From: Candidatus Manganitrophaceae bacterium
GTDB taxonomy: Bacteria; Nitrospirota; Nitrospiria; SBBL01; JAADHI01
Reading direction: 5' to 3'
Length of the DNA stretch: 35,298 nucleotides
Assembly (NCBI GenBank): GCA_013151935.1
Contig: JAADHI010000053.1
Span: 1 to 35,298 of the forward strand
Shown here: positions 19,259 to 28,886 of the stretch, piece by piece
How positions within the stretch are numbered: the stretch's first letter is position 1
Layout of the letters: each line of letters opens with the position of its first letter
Made by a program: the position numbers and the translations under genes
Notes under the pieces: generated by a model
Told to the model about the DNA's origin: nothing
Seen by the model: only the letters and a program-made list of their open reading frames with translations
The model's database searches: none

Positions 19259-19404
19259 AAGATATCTCCATGAATAAGACTCATATCCCAATGTACCATG
19301 TCATCTTCCACTCTGCAACGCTACTTTGTGTCAAAAATCAGAAAATTGACAGCTTTTTCAAGCCCCTGTATCATGGGCCTCTTTTGATTTAGAGCGATCA
19401 TTTC

Positions 19405-22020
19405 ATGGCCTCACAATTCTATATTATTGATGGCAGTTCTTATATTTACCGTGCTTTTTACGCGATTCGCGAGCTCTCTAATTCCTCCGGTCTGCCGACG
19501 AATGCCACCTACGGATTTACAAAAATGCTGCTCAAAATCATCCACGAAAAGAAACCGGATTATTTGGGGATCGCTTTTGATGCAAAAGGCCCCACATTTC
19601 GCAGCGAAATCTACGCCGAATATAAAGCCAATCGTCCGCCCATGCCGGATTTAATGCGCCCGCAAATTCCCTATATTCACAAGATGGTCAAAGCCCTGAA
19701 AATTCCTTTTCTCGAAAAATCAGGACTGGAGGCAGATGATTTGATCGGCACCTTGGCAAACTTAGGGGAGGCCGCTGGTTTGCAGGTCGTCATCGTCACG
19801 GGTGATAAAGATATGAATCAATTGATTACCCCCAATATTACCGTCTACGATTCGATGAAAGACAGGGTACTCACTGAAGCCGGAATTCAAGAAAAGTTTG
19901 GCATAGCGGCCAATCAAATTGTGGATATGATGGGTTTAATGGGCGATACTTCTGACAATATTCCCGGTTTGCCTGGTGTCGGTCAAAAAACAGCCATCAA
20001 GCTCATCCAGGAATTTGGCAGCATTAAAAATCTACTTCAACACACCGCTGATGTGAAGCGGCCAAAACTCAGAGAAACGCTTGAATCTCAGAAGGAACTG
20101 GCCCTGCTCAGTCGAGCATTGGTTTTAATTAAAACGGATTGTGACCTAGACTTTGTACTCGAAGATTACAAAGTACAGGCCCCGGACGCCAAATTGCTGC
20201 TTCCGCTTTGCCAGGAATTAGAGTTTCCTGGTCTCATTAAAGATCTCTTGCCCAAAGAAAAAGCCCCGGAGTTGCGTTTTGAAATCGTAGATGAAAAGGC
20301 GCTGGCGCCAGTCATTCTACAAATCAAGACAGAGGGCTCTGTCGCAATTCGACTGCTTTCAAGTGACCTTAATGCCATGTATGCCAAAGTACTGGGGATT
20401 GCACTTGTTACGGCATCGGGCAAACGGGTCTATTTTCCCTTTCCAAAAGACCAAGGCCTTCCCCAAGACCTCTTAGATCTGTTGGCCGCAGCCGAAGTGC
20501 TCTTTTACGGCCATGACCTCAAACCTTTTTTGACCATACTCAATCGGCAGGGCATCGTATTTGGGGCACAGATTTTTGATATAAAAATCGCAGCCTATCT
20601 CATCAATCCAGTCAAAAGGGATTACAGTTTAGAAGCCCTTATGCTCGAATACCTCAAGGAACACCTTGAGGCCGAAACCCCAACGCTCTTTTCAAAGAAT
20701 GACCACAGCGCGGAAGTATCTGCGCCGGTCTTGTGCCGTGAAGCCGATGCCATCCTGCGTCTTTCTAAATTGCTTGAAAATAAGCTTGAGTCACGGTCGC
20801 TTAAAAAGCTCTTTGAAGAAATGGAAATATTGCTTGTCCCCGTGCTTTCTGAAATTGAACAAAATGGCGTGAAAATAGACAGCGACCTGCTTAACAAAAT
20901 GTCGGATGAGCTCAGCATAAAGCTTGCCACCGTGACCGAAAAAATCTACGCACTTGCTGGCAGTGCATTTAACATCAATTCTCCCAAGCAACTCTCAGAG
21001 ATCCTGTTTAACCGTCTGGGCCTCAACCCCATCAAAAAAACAAAAACGGGCTACTCTACAAATGAAGACGTGCTCACGCAACTTGCGATCCATCATCCCT
21101 TGCCGGAAGAGATTCTTAATAGCCGACAGATTGTCAAACTCAAGTCTACTTATGTCGATGCCCTGCCCAAACTTGTACATCCTGAAACCGGACGTATTCA
21201 TACACAGTTAAATCAAGCCGTCGCTGCGACGGGCCGACTCAGCTCCACCGAACCCAACCTGCAAAATATTCCCATCAAGGGCGACATGGGCCGTCGCATC
21301 CGCGAAGCTTTTATTGCTGAGCCGGGCAATGTCATTCTTTCTGCGGATTACAATCAAATTGAATTACGGCTGCTGGCGCATCTCTCCGGTGATCCCGAAT
21401 TATTGGCTGCTTTTCAAAACAACGAAGACGTGCATACACGTACCGCGATGGAACTGTTTCAACTGCACAAAGACGAGGTCACACCCGACATGCGTCGTGC
21501 CGCAAAGTCTGTCAATTTTGGCATTATTTACGGCATCAGCCCCTTCGGACTTGCAAAAAATATCGGCGTCTCTCTGCCCGAAGCCAAAGGATACATTGAT
21601 CGCTATTTCGAACATTATGCTGGAGTGCGTGATTTTCTGGATGAAACCCTGAAAACTGCGACAGAAAAGGGATACGTCACAACGCTCTTCGACAGACGGC
21701 GGGATATCCCAGAGCTTGCAAGCCATAATCATTTTACACGTGGGGTCGGGGAGCGCCTGGCCACCAATACCCCCTTGCAAGGCAGCGCTGCCGACATCAT
21801 TAAAATCGCCATGATTCATGTCTCAGACTGGATGTCTGAAGAGAAAGTTAAAAGTCTCATGACCCTGCAAGTCCACGATGAACTGCTTTTTGATGTGCCG
21901 GAAGACGAAGTGCCGCTCATGCACAAAAAAATCAAAGCCCTCATGGAAGGGGCGGCCCAATTGAAAGTTCCGCTGACAGTCGATGTCGGCATCGGCTTAA
22001 ATTGGGCCGAGGCACATTAG
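19405..22020 (+). CDS. polA: DNA polymerase I
   Basis: 871 aa; 5' nuclease domain (VTGDKDMNQLI, MGDTSDNIPGLPGVGQKTA) and family A polymerase motifs (SADYNQIELRLLAHLSGD, RRAAKSVNFGIIYGIS, LQVHDELLFDVPE). Confidence 0.97.
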   Translation: MASQFYIIDGSSYIYRAFYAIRELSNSSGLPTNATYGFTKMLLKIIHEKKPDYLGIAFDAKGPTFRSEIYAEYKANRPPMPDLMRPQIPYIHKMVKALKIPFLEKSGLEADDLIGTLANLGEAAGLQVVIVTGDKDMNQLITPNITVYDSMKDRVLTEAGIQEKFGIAANQIVDMMGLMGDTSDNIPGLPGVGQKTAIKLIQEFGSIKNLLQHTADVKRPKLRETLESQKELALLSRALVLIKTDCDLDFVLEDYKVQAPDAKLLLPLCQELEFPGLIKDLLPKEKAPELRFEIVDEKALAPVILQIKTEGSVAIRLLSSDLNAMYAKVLGIALVTASGKRVYFPFPKDQGLPQDLLDLLAAAEVLFYGHDLKPFLTILNRQGIVFGAQIFDIKIAAYLINPVKRDYSLEALMLEYLKEHLEAETPTLFSKNDHSAEVSAPVLCREADAILRLSKLLENKLESRSLKKLFEEMEILLVPVLSEIEQNGVKIDSDLLNKMSDELSIKLATVTEKIYALAGSAFNINSPKQLSEILFNRLGLNPIKKTKTGYSTNEDVLTQLAIHHPLPEEILNSRQIVKLKSTYVDALPKLVHPETGRIHTQLNQAVAATGRLSSTEPNLQNIPIKGDMGRRIREAFIAEPGNVILSADYNQIELRLLAHLSGDPELLAAFQNNEDVHTRTAMELFQLHKDEVTPDMRRAAKSVNFGIIYGISPFGLAKNIGVSLPEAKGYIDRYFEHYAGVRDFLDETLKTATEKGYVTTLFDRRRDIPELASHNHFTRGVGERLATNTPLQGSAADIIKIAMIHVSDWMSEEKVKSLMTLQVHDELLFDVPEDEVPLMHKKIKALMEGAAQLKVPLTVDVGIGLNWAEAH

Positions 22021-22043
22021 AAATTTATCATTAGGGAATACAT

Positions 22044-22454
22044 ATGACTAAAAAAGTACGCGCACTGTTGATTACGTCCGGTCTCATCATCTTTCTGTCT
22101 TGGGCTTTTCGATTTTATGTGCTTTTCACACGTTGGGGGACAGATCGTTTTTCTATGTTTAATGCCTTTATCGCACTCATCTTTTTCAGCATAGGACTTT
22201 TCCTGCTTTGGATGGTAAAACAAGACAAAAAACTGATCCGTCGCGACTACACAATTCTCATTGTGAGTGCAATTTTCACTCTTTTTTGGTGGGGAAATCG
22301 TTGGCAAAAAGTCTGGTTCCATCCCGAAAATGATCCCAACCCCCGGCCGCACCTGCATCTGGCTTCGCTTTATTTGGTGATGGGTGCTTTATTATTGTTG
22401 ACAGGCTGGATGGGTCGAAAAAAACTTGCACAAGAATCAAAAAATCGTGACTGA
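22044..22454 (+). CDS. Small hypothetical membrane protein (about 4 TM)
   Basis: Several hydrophobic segments; positioned after polA with an ATG start. Confidence 0.6.
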   Translation: MTKKVRALLITSGLIIFLSWAFRFYVLFTRWGTDRFSMFNAFIALIFFSIGLFLLWMVKQDKKLIRRDYTILIVSAIFTLFWWGNRWQKVWFHPENDPNPRPHLHLASLYLVMGALLLLTGWMGRKKLAQESKNRD

Positions 22455-22759
22455 CTATAAATGCAAACGAAATTTTGTGAAATTGTTTGATGGCACAAGA
22501 GGGGATGGATGAGGCTTGCGGGAGATTGTAAAAGCTTGAAAACGAGGGAAGATTTTATCTCTTAGGAAAAGAGAAGCCAAATCACATCTTTTATCATTTC
22601 TAATACGTCGATGATGCCGCCCATTGTCGTCTCCAATTACACTTTGAGTAGAGAAAATTATGTCCTGCCTAAAGAATACTATAAGCCCCATTTCAAAAGC
22701 AATGGTCAGCCTCTTCCATCAGGGGATGAGTCTGAAGTAGGTTAATCCTGTTCATAATG

Positions 22760-23400
22760 GAGGAATGAAGACCATTATGAACGACACACAATTAAAAACC
22801 ATTGAAGTAATCAAAATTTTTCTATCAGGAATGGGATTCATCACACCCTCTCTCAAGAAGCACAATCGTAACTAATTACTTTGAAAGTGTTTCTTGAGGG
22901 CGATTTTAGGCTGTTTTGGCCCGATTACTGTGCGACCTCTATCCCGATGAGAAAGGGCTTTTTGTTTCTGGTCGCCATCATGGACTGGCATTCCAAAAAA
23001 GTCCTCTCTTGGCGACCGACGGTGTTCCTGTCATTTTCAACAGCGATCAGGGCTGCCAATTCACCAGCGCCGACTTCACTCAGGTCCTTAAAAATAAAGG
23101 GATTAAAATTAGTATGGATGGGAAAGGACGGTGGGTCGACAAGGTGTTCATCGAGCGACTCTGGCGCAGCCTAAAATATGAGGACGTGTATCTCAAAGCC
23201 TACGACTCAGTTGCAGAAGCAAAAGAAGGCATCGGCATTTGGATGACTTTTTATAATCAAGACAGGCGGCATGCTAGTCTTGAAAGGATGACACTGGATC
23301 AGGTGTATTATAAACTGCCTTCAGGATTACCTGAGGCAGCATGACAATCGACTCAGGATTTCACTTATAAATGCCATTAGCCTGTTTCAACTCTGGGGTC
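22760..23400 (+). mobile_element. Decayed IS remnant: DDE (rve) transposase C-terminus with internal deletion/frameshift, plus an upstream fragment resembling another transposase N-terminus
   Basis: IFNSDQGCQFTSADFTQVLKNKGIKISMDGKGRWVDKVFIERLWRSLKYEDVY...FYNQDRRHASL in one frame; FLFLVAIMDWHSKKVLSWR in another frame just upstream; MNDTQLKTIEVIKIFLSGMGF at about 22777. Confidence 0.8.
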
Positions 23401-23418
23401 CACTTCTCAAATAAACAA

Positions 23419-25620
23419 TTATTGTACACTCAAATTTGTCGGTGGAGAGGGCGGCGTGGTGTCTGGAGGAAATTCTCCTGTATTAACAACACTAAAGTCC
23501 CCATCCGGACTAAATGACACATGCCAATCCCCAAAACGTACCTCACGATCAGAAATACGAGATACGGGAACAGGACTCTGATTACCGACCTCAATAACAA
23601 GCAAAAACTCGAGTTGTTCAGGAGCATTGTTAGCGCTTTTCACAAAGAGGTTTCCCAGTCCATTCGCTTTTACTTTGGCGGCAGCTTTTTCTTTTTTCTC
23701 TGCATCAGTACCAAGCTTGTCATAGAGGTCACTTAAATAATCTGAATAACCTATACTGTCTGCACCAGCGTCTTTTCCATACCATTTTTTTTCAGGTGGC
23801 GGGCTTCTCATCTCATCATTCTTACCACCTACCCATGAAATAGTGTGATTGAGCGGCCCTACAATCGTGGTATACATTCCGGGTATTGAATACGCATTTG
23901 CGGTGATATCGGGGGGGACGGCTAAGCGCATAGACCAAGCACGTCTGAGGTTTGTCGGGACATCCGAGTAATTGTAGGCCACTATAAAATCTCGGTTTTC
24001 ATCCATAATATGAAGGATGCTTTGCCTTGCCGTTCGAACTCCCGGTGCCTTCAGTAGTTTTGCGTATTCCGTGCTAATACCACGATAGGTGTTGTTAATG
24101 ATGATGTTGTCGGGACCACCAGGGAAATACCCTGCCTGACTCACAGCCTCGTAAGCATGATTCGCACGATTAGGCCCCAAACCCCAATATGTTGAATTTT
24201 GTCCTTTTGTTTCCGTCGGATTACTCGGGTCATAAATCCAAAGTCCTGAGAAATAGCCTTCGGATGCAGCTGTCTTATTTGGCTCCGCTGGAACAGCAAG
24301 CGGTTCTTGTCCACGGTGTATTGCAAAAGAACCACTGCTGGGCTCATACCGATTTGTATCCATATACCGGGAATAAGCGCTTAGTGTCAGGACATCATTA
24401 TCCCAAGTCCTGGAACTGACAAACAAGTCCGAACCTCGGATGTATTTCGCTGTTGGAAGCCCCAGTTCCTGAGGTGATTTGGGGACTACGCGCAAGTCGC
24501 CAAGAATTAAGCGATGGACTAAGAGAGATTTGTGTCTTCCCCACTTCTCAACCATCCATCGTGCTAATGCAGCGGCATCCGGATCAATGTCCCGATATAT
24601 TCCTGTAAGGAACTCAGGCATGACTTGTCCTAAATTGGAAGGCGCCTTATTCTTTATATAGGCCCAGTGGGAAGGCAGTTTTCTGAAGAAGTCGCTTCGT
24701 GCCCACATTGGCTGAGTCGTGGCAGTTTCCCAGGCCCCCATTGGTAAAAAAGAATGCAGATACATGGCATAATAACCCTGTCCCAGTTTCCCATAAGTTC
24801 CTGCCTGAGAGCCGCCCCCATCATCAAGGGAGACTGAAGCTAACATATCGAGGAAACCAGAGCCTCTGATGGGGCCGTACGGCCCCATCACACGAGGGTC
24901 TTCATCATAGACCCACTTTAAAATGTCTTGAGCCCACTTATCATTAATGCCATCACCGGCAATTGCCAATGCCAAGATTGGGTAGTGTAATTCCTGATGT
25001 CGAGCCCATACATCGTTCCAATACCGCGATTTACCTCGATCACTCGGATTGTAGTTGAAATTTGATTTAATACGTTCAAAGGCTCTTTCTTTTTCTTCAG
25101 GTGTAAGTAGTGGAAATACCCAATCAAAAACAAGAATTGGCTCGACCCATTCACCAGCTATTTCTAGACCCTTAACATCGCCAAAATTTCCCGACAGAAG
25201 CCAGTTCTTCGCTGCATTTCCTCTGACCTTTTCTTCTTCAGCCTCCAAATCAACTTCTTCAAGCAAATACAAAAACGCGCTCGCGATCGCGCTTCCAGAA
25301 TCAGCCTCATCTCTCAATTGATTCATGTCATTGGCATAAACAAGATCATCAAGTTTCTCACGTATCCCCGGTAAATTGTCTTTCGTTAGAAATAATCGAG
25401 GATGACCAGAAATGACCTGTCGTTGCTCTGCCGAAGGGGGAGGAGTGCGAAAGGTCCATGTTTCTCCATTAATATTGACAGAAGTTGTTGCTAGAAGACT
25501 GTCAGCTGCGGGTTGGGCATGAAGCTTGGATGCATTCGTCATCACAAGGAAAAATAGGAATCCTACCCAGATAGGAAGTAGCAAGAAAGGAAGTTTTAAT
25601 TTTTTATCTGTCTTTTTCAT
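23419..25620 (-). CDS. Secreted heparinase II/III or alginate-lyase-like protein with a C-terminal linker
   Basis: N-terminal signal/TM (FLLLPIWVGFLFFLVMTNASKLHA); SGHPRLFLTKDNLPGIREKL opening typical of polysaccharide-lyase-type proteins; C-terminus PPDTTPPSPPTNLSVQ. Confidence 0.55.
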   Translation of the reverse strand: MKKTDKKLKLPFLLLPIWVGFLFFLVMTNASKLHAQPAADSLLATTSVNINGETWTFRTPPPSAEQRQVISGHPRLFLTKDNLPGIREKLDDLVYANDMNQLRDEADSGSAIASAFLYLLEEVDLEAEEEKVRGNAAKNWLLSGNFGDVKGLEIAGEWVEPILVFDWVFPLLTPEEKERAFERIKSNFNYNPSDRGKSRYWNDVWARHQELHYPILALAIAGDGINDKWAQDILKWVYDEDPRVMGPYGPIRGSGFLDMLASVSLDDGGGSQAGTYGKLGQGYYAMYLHSFLPMGAWETATTQPMWARSDFFRKLPSHWAYIKNKAPSNLGQVMPEFLTGIYRDIDPDAAALARWMVEKWGRHKSLLVHRLILGDLRVVPKSPQELGLPTAKYIRGSDLFVSSRTWDNDVLTLSAYSRYMDTNRYEPSSGSFAIHRGQEPLAVPAEPNKTAASEGYFSGLWIYDPSNPTETKGQNSTYWGLGPNRANHAYEAVSQAGYFPGGPDNIIINNTYRGISTEYAKLLKAPGVRTARQSILHIMDENRDFIVAYNYSDVPTNLRRAWSMRLAVPPDITANAYSIPGMYTTIVGPLNHTISWVGGKNDEMRSPPPEKKWYGKDAGADSIGYSDYLSDLYDKLGTDAEKKEKAAAKVKANGLGNLFVKSANNAPEQLEFLLVIEVGNQSPVPVSRISDREVRFGDWHVSFSPDGDFSVVNTGEFPPDTTPPSPPTNLSVQ

Positions 25621-25639
25621 ATGAGTTCTCTCCTATCAA

Positions 25640-25655
25640 TGTGAATATTTTCACT
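25640..25655. promoter_or_regulatory. CRP/FNR-like inverted repeat TGTGA-N6-TCACT upstream of the 23419-25620 gene
   Basis: TGTGAATATTTTCACT, 9/10 match to TGTGA-N6-TCACA half sites. Confidence 0.35.
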
Positions 25656-26325
25656 GATCGAATTTAAAACGATAAATACATCTTTTGGTGAGATATAACA
25701 GAAATATCCGTATTTACTTTGTCATAGGAGTCTGTCGGACTCCTAGTGCCTCTTTCGGCATCTGAGTCGTTATGAGGTTGTTAAATTAAGGACATTTCAC
25801 ATAAATTTCAAGTGTCTCAAGATTGCGACATGAAATGGTCGCAAAATATCGCGGCGATTTTGGTTTTTGTGTCCATGACCTGCGCTTGTTTTATAGTTCT
25901 CCAACTTTTTTACGGCTGAAATATTTACTGTTCGTACGGTTTTGTAATCGACGAAACCAGAAAACAGACCCTACAAACCACGGAGGCCACAGGAAAGTTG
26001 TAGAGAAAAGAGAGAGAAAAAGCAATGCGAAAAAGCGTGTTGAGGCGGAAATGAATTTAATCAAGGGAGGCCAGTGCATTTGGGCAATCAGAAACACACT
26101 GTTTCCGTTCCCAGGGTCTTGAACAGTCAACTGGGATAATACATGAGAAGGGTGGGTTAGGAAATGAGTGATAATGAAGTCGCCCGACAATGAAATCGAG
26201 CAAAATATCTGCTCTTTAAATAAATCGATGAACAGGAGGCTGCTTAAGTCAATAACCCCTATTCTTCAGACTCATTTCTCCATTGGAATAGACTTGGTCT
26301 CCCAAATACGGGAATTCATCATTTA

Positions 26326-26955
26326 TCAGAGATTAAAGCGCAGGTTTTGAATTTTTAGATCTATTTTTTCTTTGAGTTTTTCCGCTTCTTGAAAACCGGG
26401 ACGAACGTCAAGGGCTTCTGTTACGGCATCCAGTGCTTCAAAATCTCGACCCAGGAGGAGCAGCACTTCGGCTTGTTCCTTCCAGGCCACAGCATCGCTG
26501 GCATTTCGCCGAATCAACAATTTATAGACGGCGAGTGCTTCTTTCAAACGATCTAAATCCAGCAAGACCGCGCCTTTGTTGTGTAAGGCCCGAGTGAGAA
26601 GGGGACGAATTTCCAGTGCTTTTTTAAAAGCCGCCAGCGCTTCTTCCTGGCGTTCCAGTTTGAAGAGGGCCTCGCCTTTGTAATTCCAGGCTTCGGCATC
26701 GTCTTCTTTGAGTAAAATCGCTTGATTGAAGGCAAACAATGCATCGTGGTAACGGCCTTCTCGAAAGAGTGTCGTCCCACGCCGATTCCAAGCTTTGGGG
26801 TTGTTGGCAAGATTATCCTCAGAAATGACATCAAATCCAGTCGATGAATCTGTTTGTTCACTTTCCGGAGGATCTATTATCGCAGCGAAAAGCAAAGCGG
26901 GGACGAAGAATGCGCCGTATAAACAGAGGCGTATTAAGAATGGGGGATGGGGCAT
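26326..26955 (-). CDS. TPR-repeat protein with N-terminal signal/TM segment
   Basis: Start at MPHPPFLIRLCLYGAFFVPALLFA; TPR repeats (AWNRRGTTLFREGRYHDALFAFNQAILLKEDDAEAWNYKGEALFKLERQEEALAAFKKALEI). Confidence 0.85.
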   Translation of the reverse strand: MPHPPFLIRLCLYGAFFVPALLFAAIIDPPESEQTDSSTGFDVISEDNLANNPKAWNRRGTTLFREGRYHDALFAFNQAILLKEDDAEAWNYKGEALFKLERQEEALAAFKKALEIRPLLTRALHNKGAVLLDLDRLKEALAVYKLLIRRNASDAVAWKEQAEVLLLLGRDFEALDAVTEALDVRPGFQEAEKLKEKIDLKIQNLRFNL

Positions 26956-27059
26956 CTGATTTAAACTCGCAAAGCGGAAAATGGGATAAACACATATTAA
27001 AGAAGTGACTTGGAAATTGTAAGGGAGTCGCCTGCAAAGGTGCAAGATTAAAATCAAAA

Positions 27060-27089
27060 TTGACAAGGTCGCAGGAGGCGGTCTAGTAT
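27060..27089 (+). promoter_or_regulatory. Putative sigma70-type promoter for the proteasome operon
   Basis: TTGACA (27060-27065), 18-nt spacer, TAGTAT (27084-27089). Confidence 0.5.
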
Positions 27090-27152
27090 TTATTTCTTCC
27101 TCTGCTATCGCAGGGAGTGTATACACATATTTTTTTCAAGGAGGTCACACCC

Positions 27153-28841
27153 ATTAGCGATCAGAATCCTTTTAACGCAAGTGACGATGCTTCAGCGTCC
27201 AGAGCGTCTGCTCAGCAGACCGTCCTTCAACTCATTGACCTGCTCTTGCTTGAAGTCGTGGAAGAGGGCCCTCGACTGGTCTTAGGCCGACTTAGAGAGC
27301 AAGTCCTCAGTGCCGACCTTCAGGCACAGGCGACGACAACCGAGCTCAAAAAACTCACAGAAGTCGTCAAAAAAGTGACCTCACCCGCCAATCGCATCGG
27401 TACCTTGCTCAGCTTGCCAACAAAAACAACCGCACATATCGTGGTCGGGGGCGCGGAATATTACGCAAACATCGATCCGAGACTTGAAGAGAGTGAACTC
27501 GAAGTCGGCATGCAGATCTTGGTCAATGAGGCCTTTACCGTGCTCAAAACACTCGACTATGACAAAAGTGGTGCCCTCATGAAAATTAGCGACCTATTGT
27601 CCGACGGTCGTATTCGTGTCGCACAGGAAACAGGTGCAAATTCGACCTTATTGATTCGTGCGGCAATGCTCAAAGATGAAAAGCTCAAAGTTGGCGACGA
27701 AGTCCGCACCGATGCCAGCCATCGTGTCGCTGTCGAACGTGTGGAGGCCTCGCAAAAGAAAAATTACTTTTTAGAGGAAAGCCCAACGACGACCTGGGAT
27801 GACATCGGGGGACAAAAAGAGGCCATCAAATCCATTCGAGATACCTTAGAACAACCTCTGCTTTACCCCGAACTCTACCAACGCTTTCAATACAGCCAAC
27901 CCAAAGGGTTTTTACTCTACGGGCCGCCCGGCTGCGGAAAAACACTCATCGGGAAAGCCACGGCTGCCGGCATTGTGAAACAGCTCCAAAAAGAAAAGAA
28001 AGAAAAAGTTGAAGAATATTTTCTCCACATCAAAGGCCCCGAAATCCTGAACATGTGGTTGGGTGAAAGCGAACGCATGGTGCGTGACATCTTCGCGCAA
28101 GCGCGGGAAAAGGCTAATTCTGGCTACTTGCCCGTGGTTTTTATTGATGAAGCCGAATCCATCTTAGGGACCCGACGTTCTTCGCGCACGCAAAATATCT
28201 TAAGCACCCTCGTCCCCATGTTTTGTGCCGAAATGGATGGCGTCGCCTCGCTCAAAGAAATGGTGATCATCCTGGCCTCCAACCGACCGGATCTCATTGA
28301 TCCCGCCATCCTCCGACCGGGTCGCATTGATCGAAAAATAAAAGTGGGTCGACCCGACAAAGCCTCCACTCGCGATATTTTTGCAATTTATCTCTCAGAA
28401 AAACTGCCCATCGCGCAAGATTTAGTAGATGAAGCACAGGGCGATTTAGAAAAAGCCCGTCAAATTCTGATTGAATGTTGTACAGAAGCACTCTTTCAAG
28501 ACAATGCGGAAAACAAGATGATTGAAGTACGTCTTCGTAGTAACCGACGCGAAATCCTCTATCGCAAAGACCTCGTCAACGGTGCGATTATCGCTTCCAT
28601 TGTCGAACGCGCGAAAGAAACGGCCATCAAGCGTGCCATTGCGGGAGAAGCAGAAGGTCTCAGAAAAAATGACCTACTGGATGCCTTGTCTGCCGAATAC
28701 AAAGAAGGGGAAATTCTCCCCCCCACGGGTATTCTCGAAGACTGGCTGACCCTCATTGACCACGATCCAAAAAACGTGGTGGGTATTTCTCTTTTAAATG
28801 AAGAAAAAAGATCAAACGGAATTCAGAAAAGTATTATTTAA
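27153..28841 (+). CDS. arc: Proteasomal AAA+ ATPase (ARC/Mpa-like); probable ATT start at 27153 (the track starts at GTG 27117)
   Basis: N-terminal helical region then SPANRIGTLL OB-type domain, WDDIGGQKEAIKSIRDTLEQPLLYPELY, Walker A GPPGCGKT, Walker B VVFIDEAES, second region ASNRPDLIDPAILRPGRIDRKI; upstream of dop/pup/prcBA. Confidence 0.92.
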   Translation: MSDQNPFNASDDASASRASAQQTVLQLIDLLLLEVVEEGPRLVLGRLREQVLSADLQAQATTTELKKLTEVVKKVTSPANRIGTLLSLPTKTTAHIVVGGAEYYANIDPRLEESELEVGMQILVNEAFTVLKTLDYDKSGALMKISDLLSDGRIRVAQETGANSTLLIRAAMLKDEKLKVGDEVRTDASHRVAVERVEASQKKNYFLEESPTTTWDDIGGQKEAIKSIRDTLEQPLLYPELYQRFQYSQPKGFLLYGPPGCGKTLIGKATAAGIVKQLQKEKKEKVEEYFLHIKGPEILNMWLGESERMVRDIFAQAREKANSGYLPVVFIDEAESILGTRRSSRTQNILSTLVPMFCAEMDGVASLKEMVIILASNRPDLIDPAILRPGRIDRKIKVGRPDKASTRDIFAIYLSEKLPIAQDLVDEAQGDLEKARQILIECCTEALFQDNAENKMIEVRLRSNRREILYRKDLVNGAIIASIVERAKETAIKRAIAGEAEGLRKNDLLDALSAEYKEGEILPPTGILEDWLTLIDHDPKNVVGISLLNEEKRSNGIQKSII

Positions 28842-28847
28842 ATCGTG

Positions 28848-28876
28848 GATTTCAGCCTTCGCGGGAATGATGCTTG
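28848..28876. repeat. REP-like palindromic repeat (GTGGATTTCAGCCTTCGCGGGAATGATGC)
   Basis: Similar to the sequence at 349-376; matches the GGATTYCCGCYTTCGCGGGAATGAYG-type repeat common in many proteobacterial and metagenomic genomes. Confidence 0.55.
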
Positions 28877-28886
28877 AGGAGAGGAT

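Noticed and set aside
22455-22691. 78-aa minus-strand ORF between the membrane protein and the IS remnant
   Set aside because: No recognisable motif and it lies in a degraded mobile-element region.
25823-26190. Overlapping ORFs on both strands in the gap before the TPR gene
   Set aside because: No domain signal, no SD, and mutually overlapping; likely spurious.
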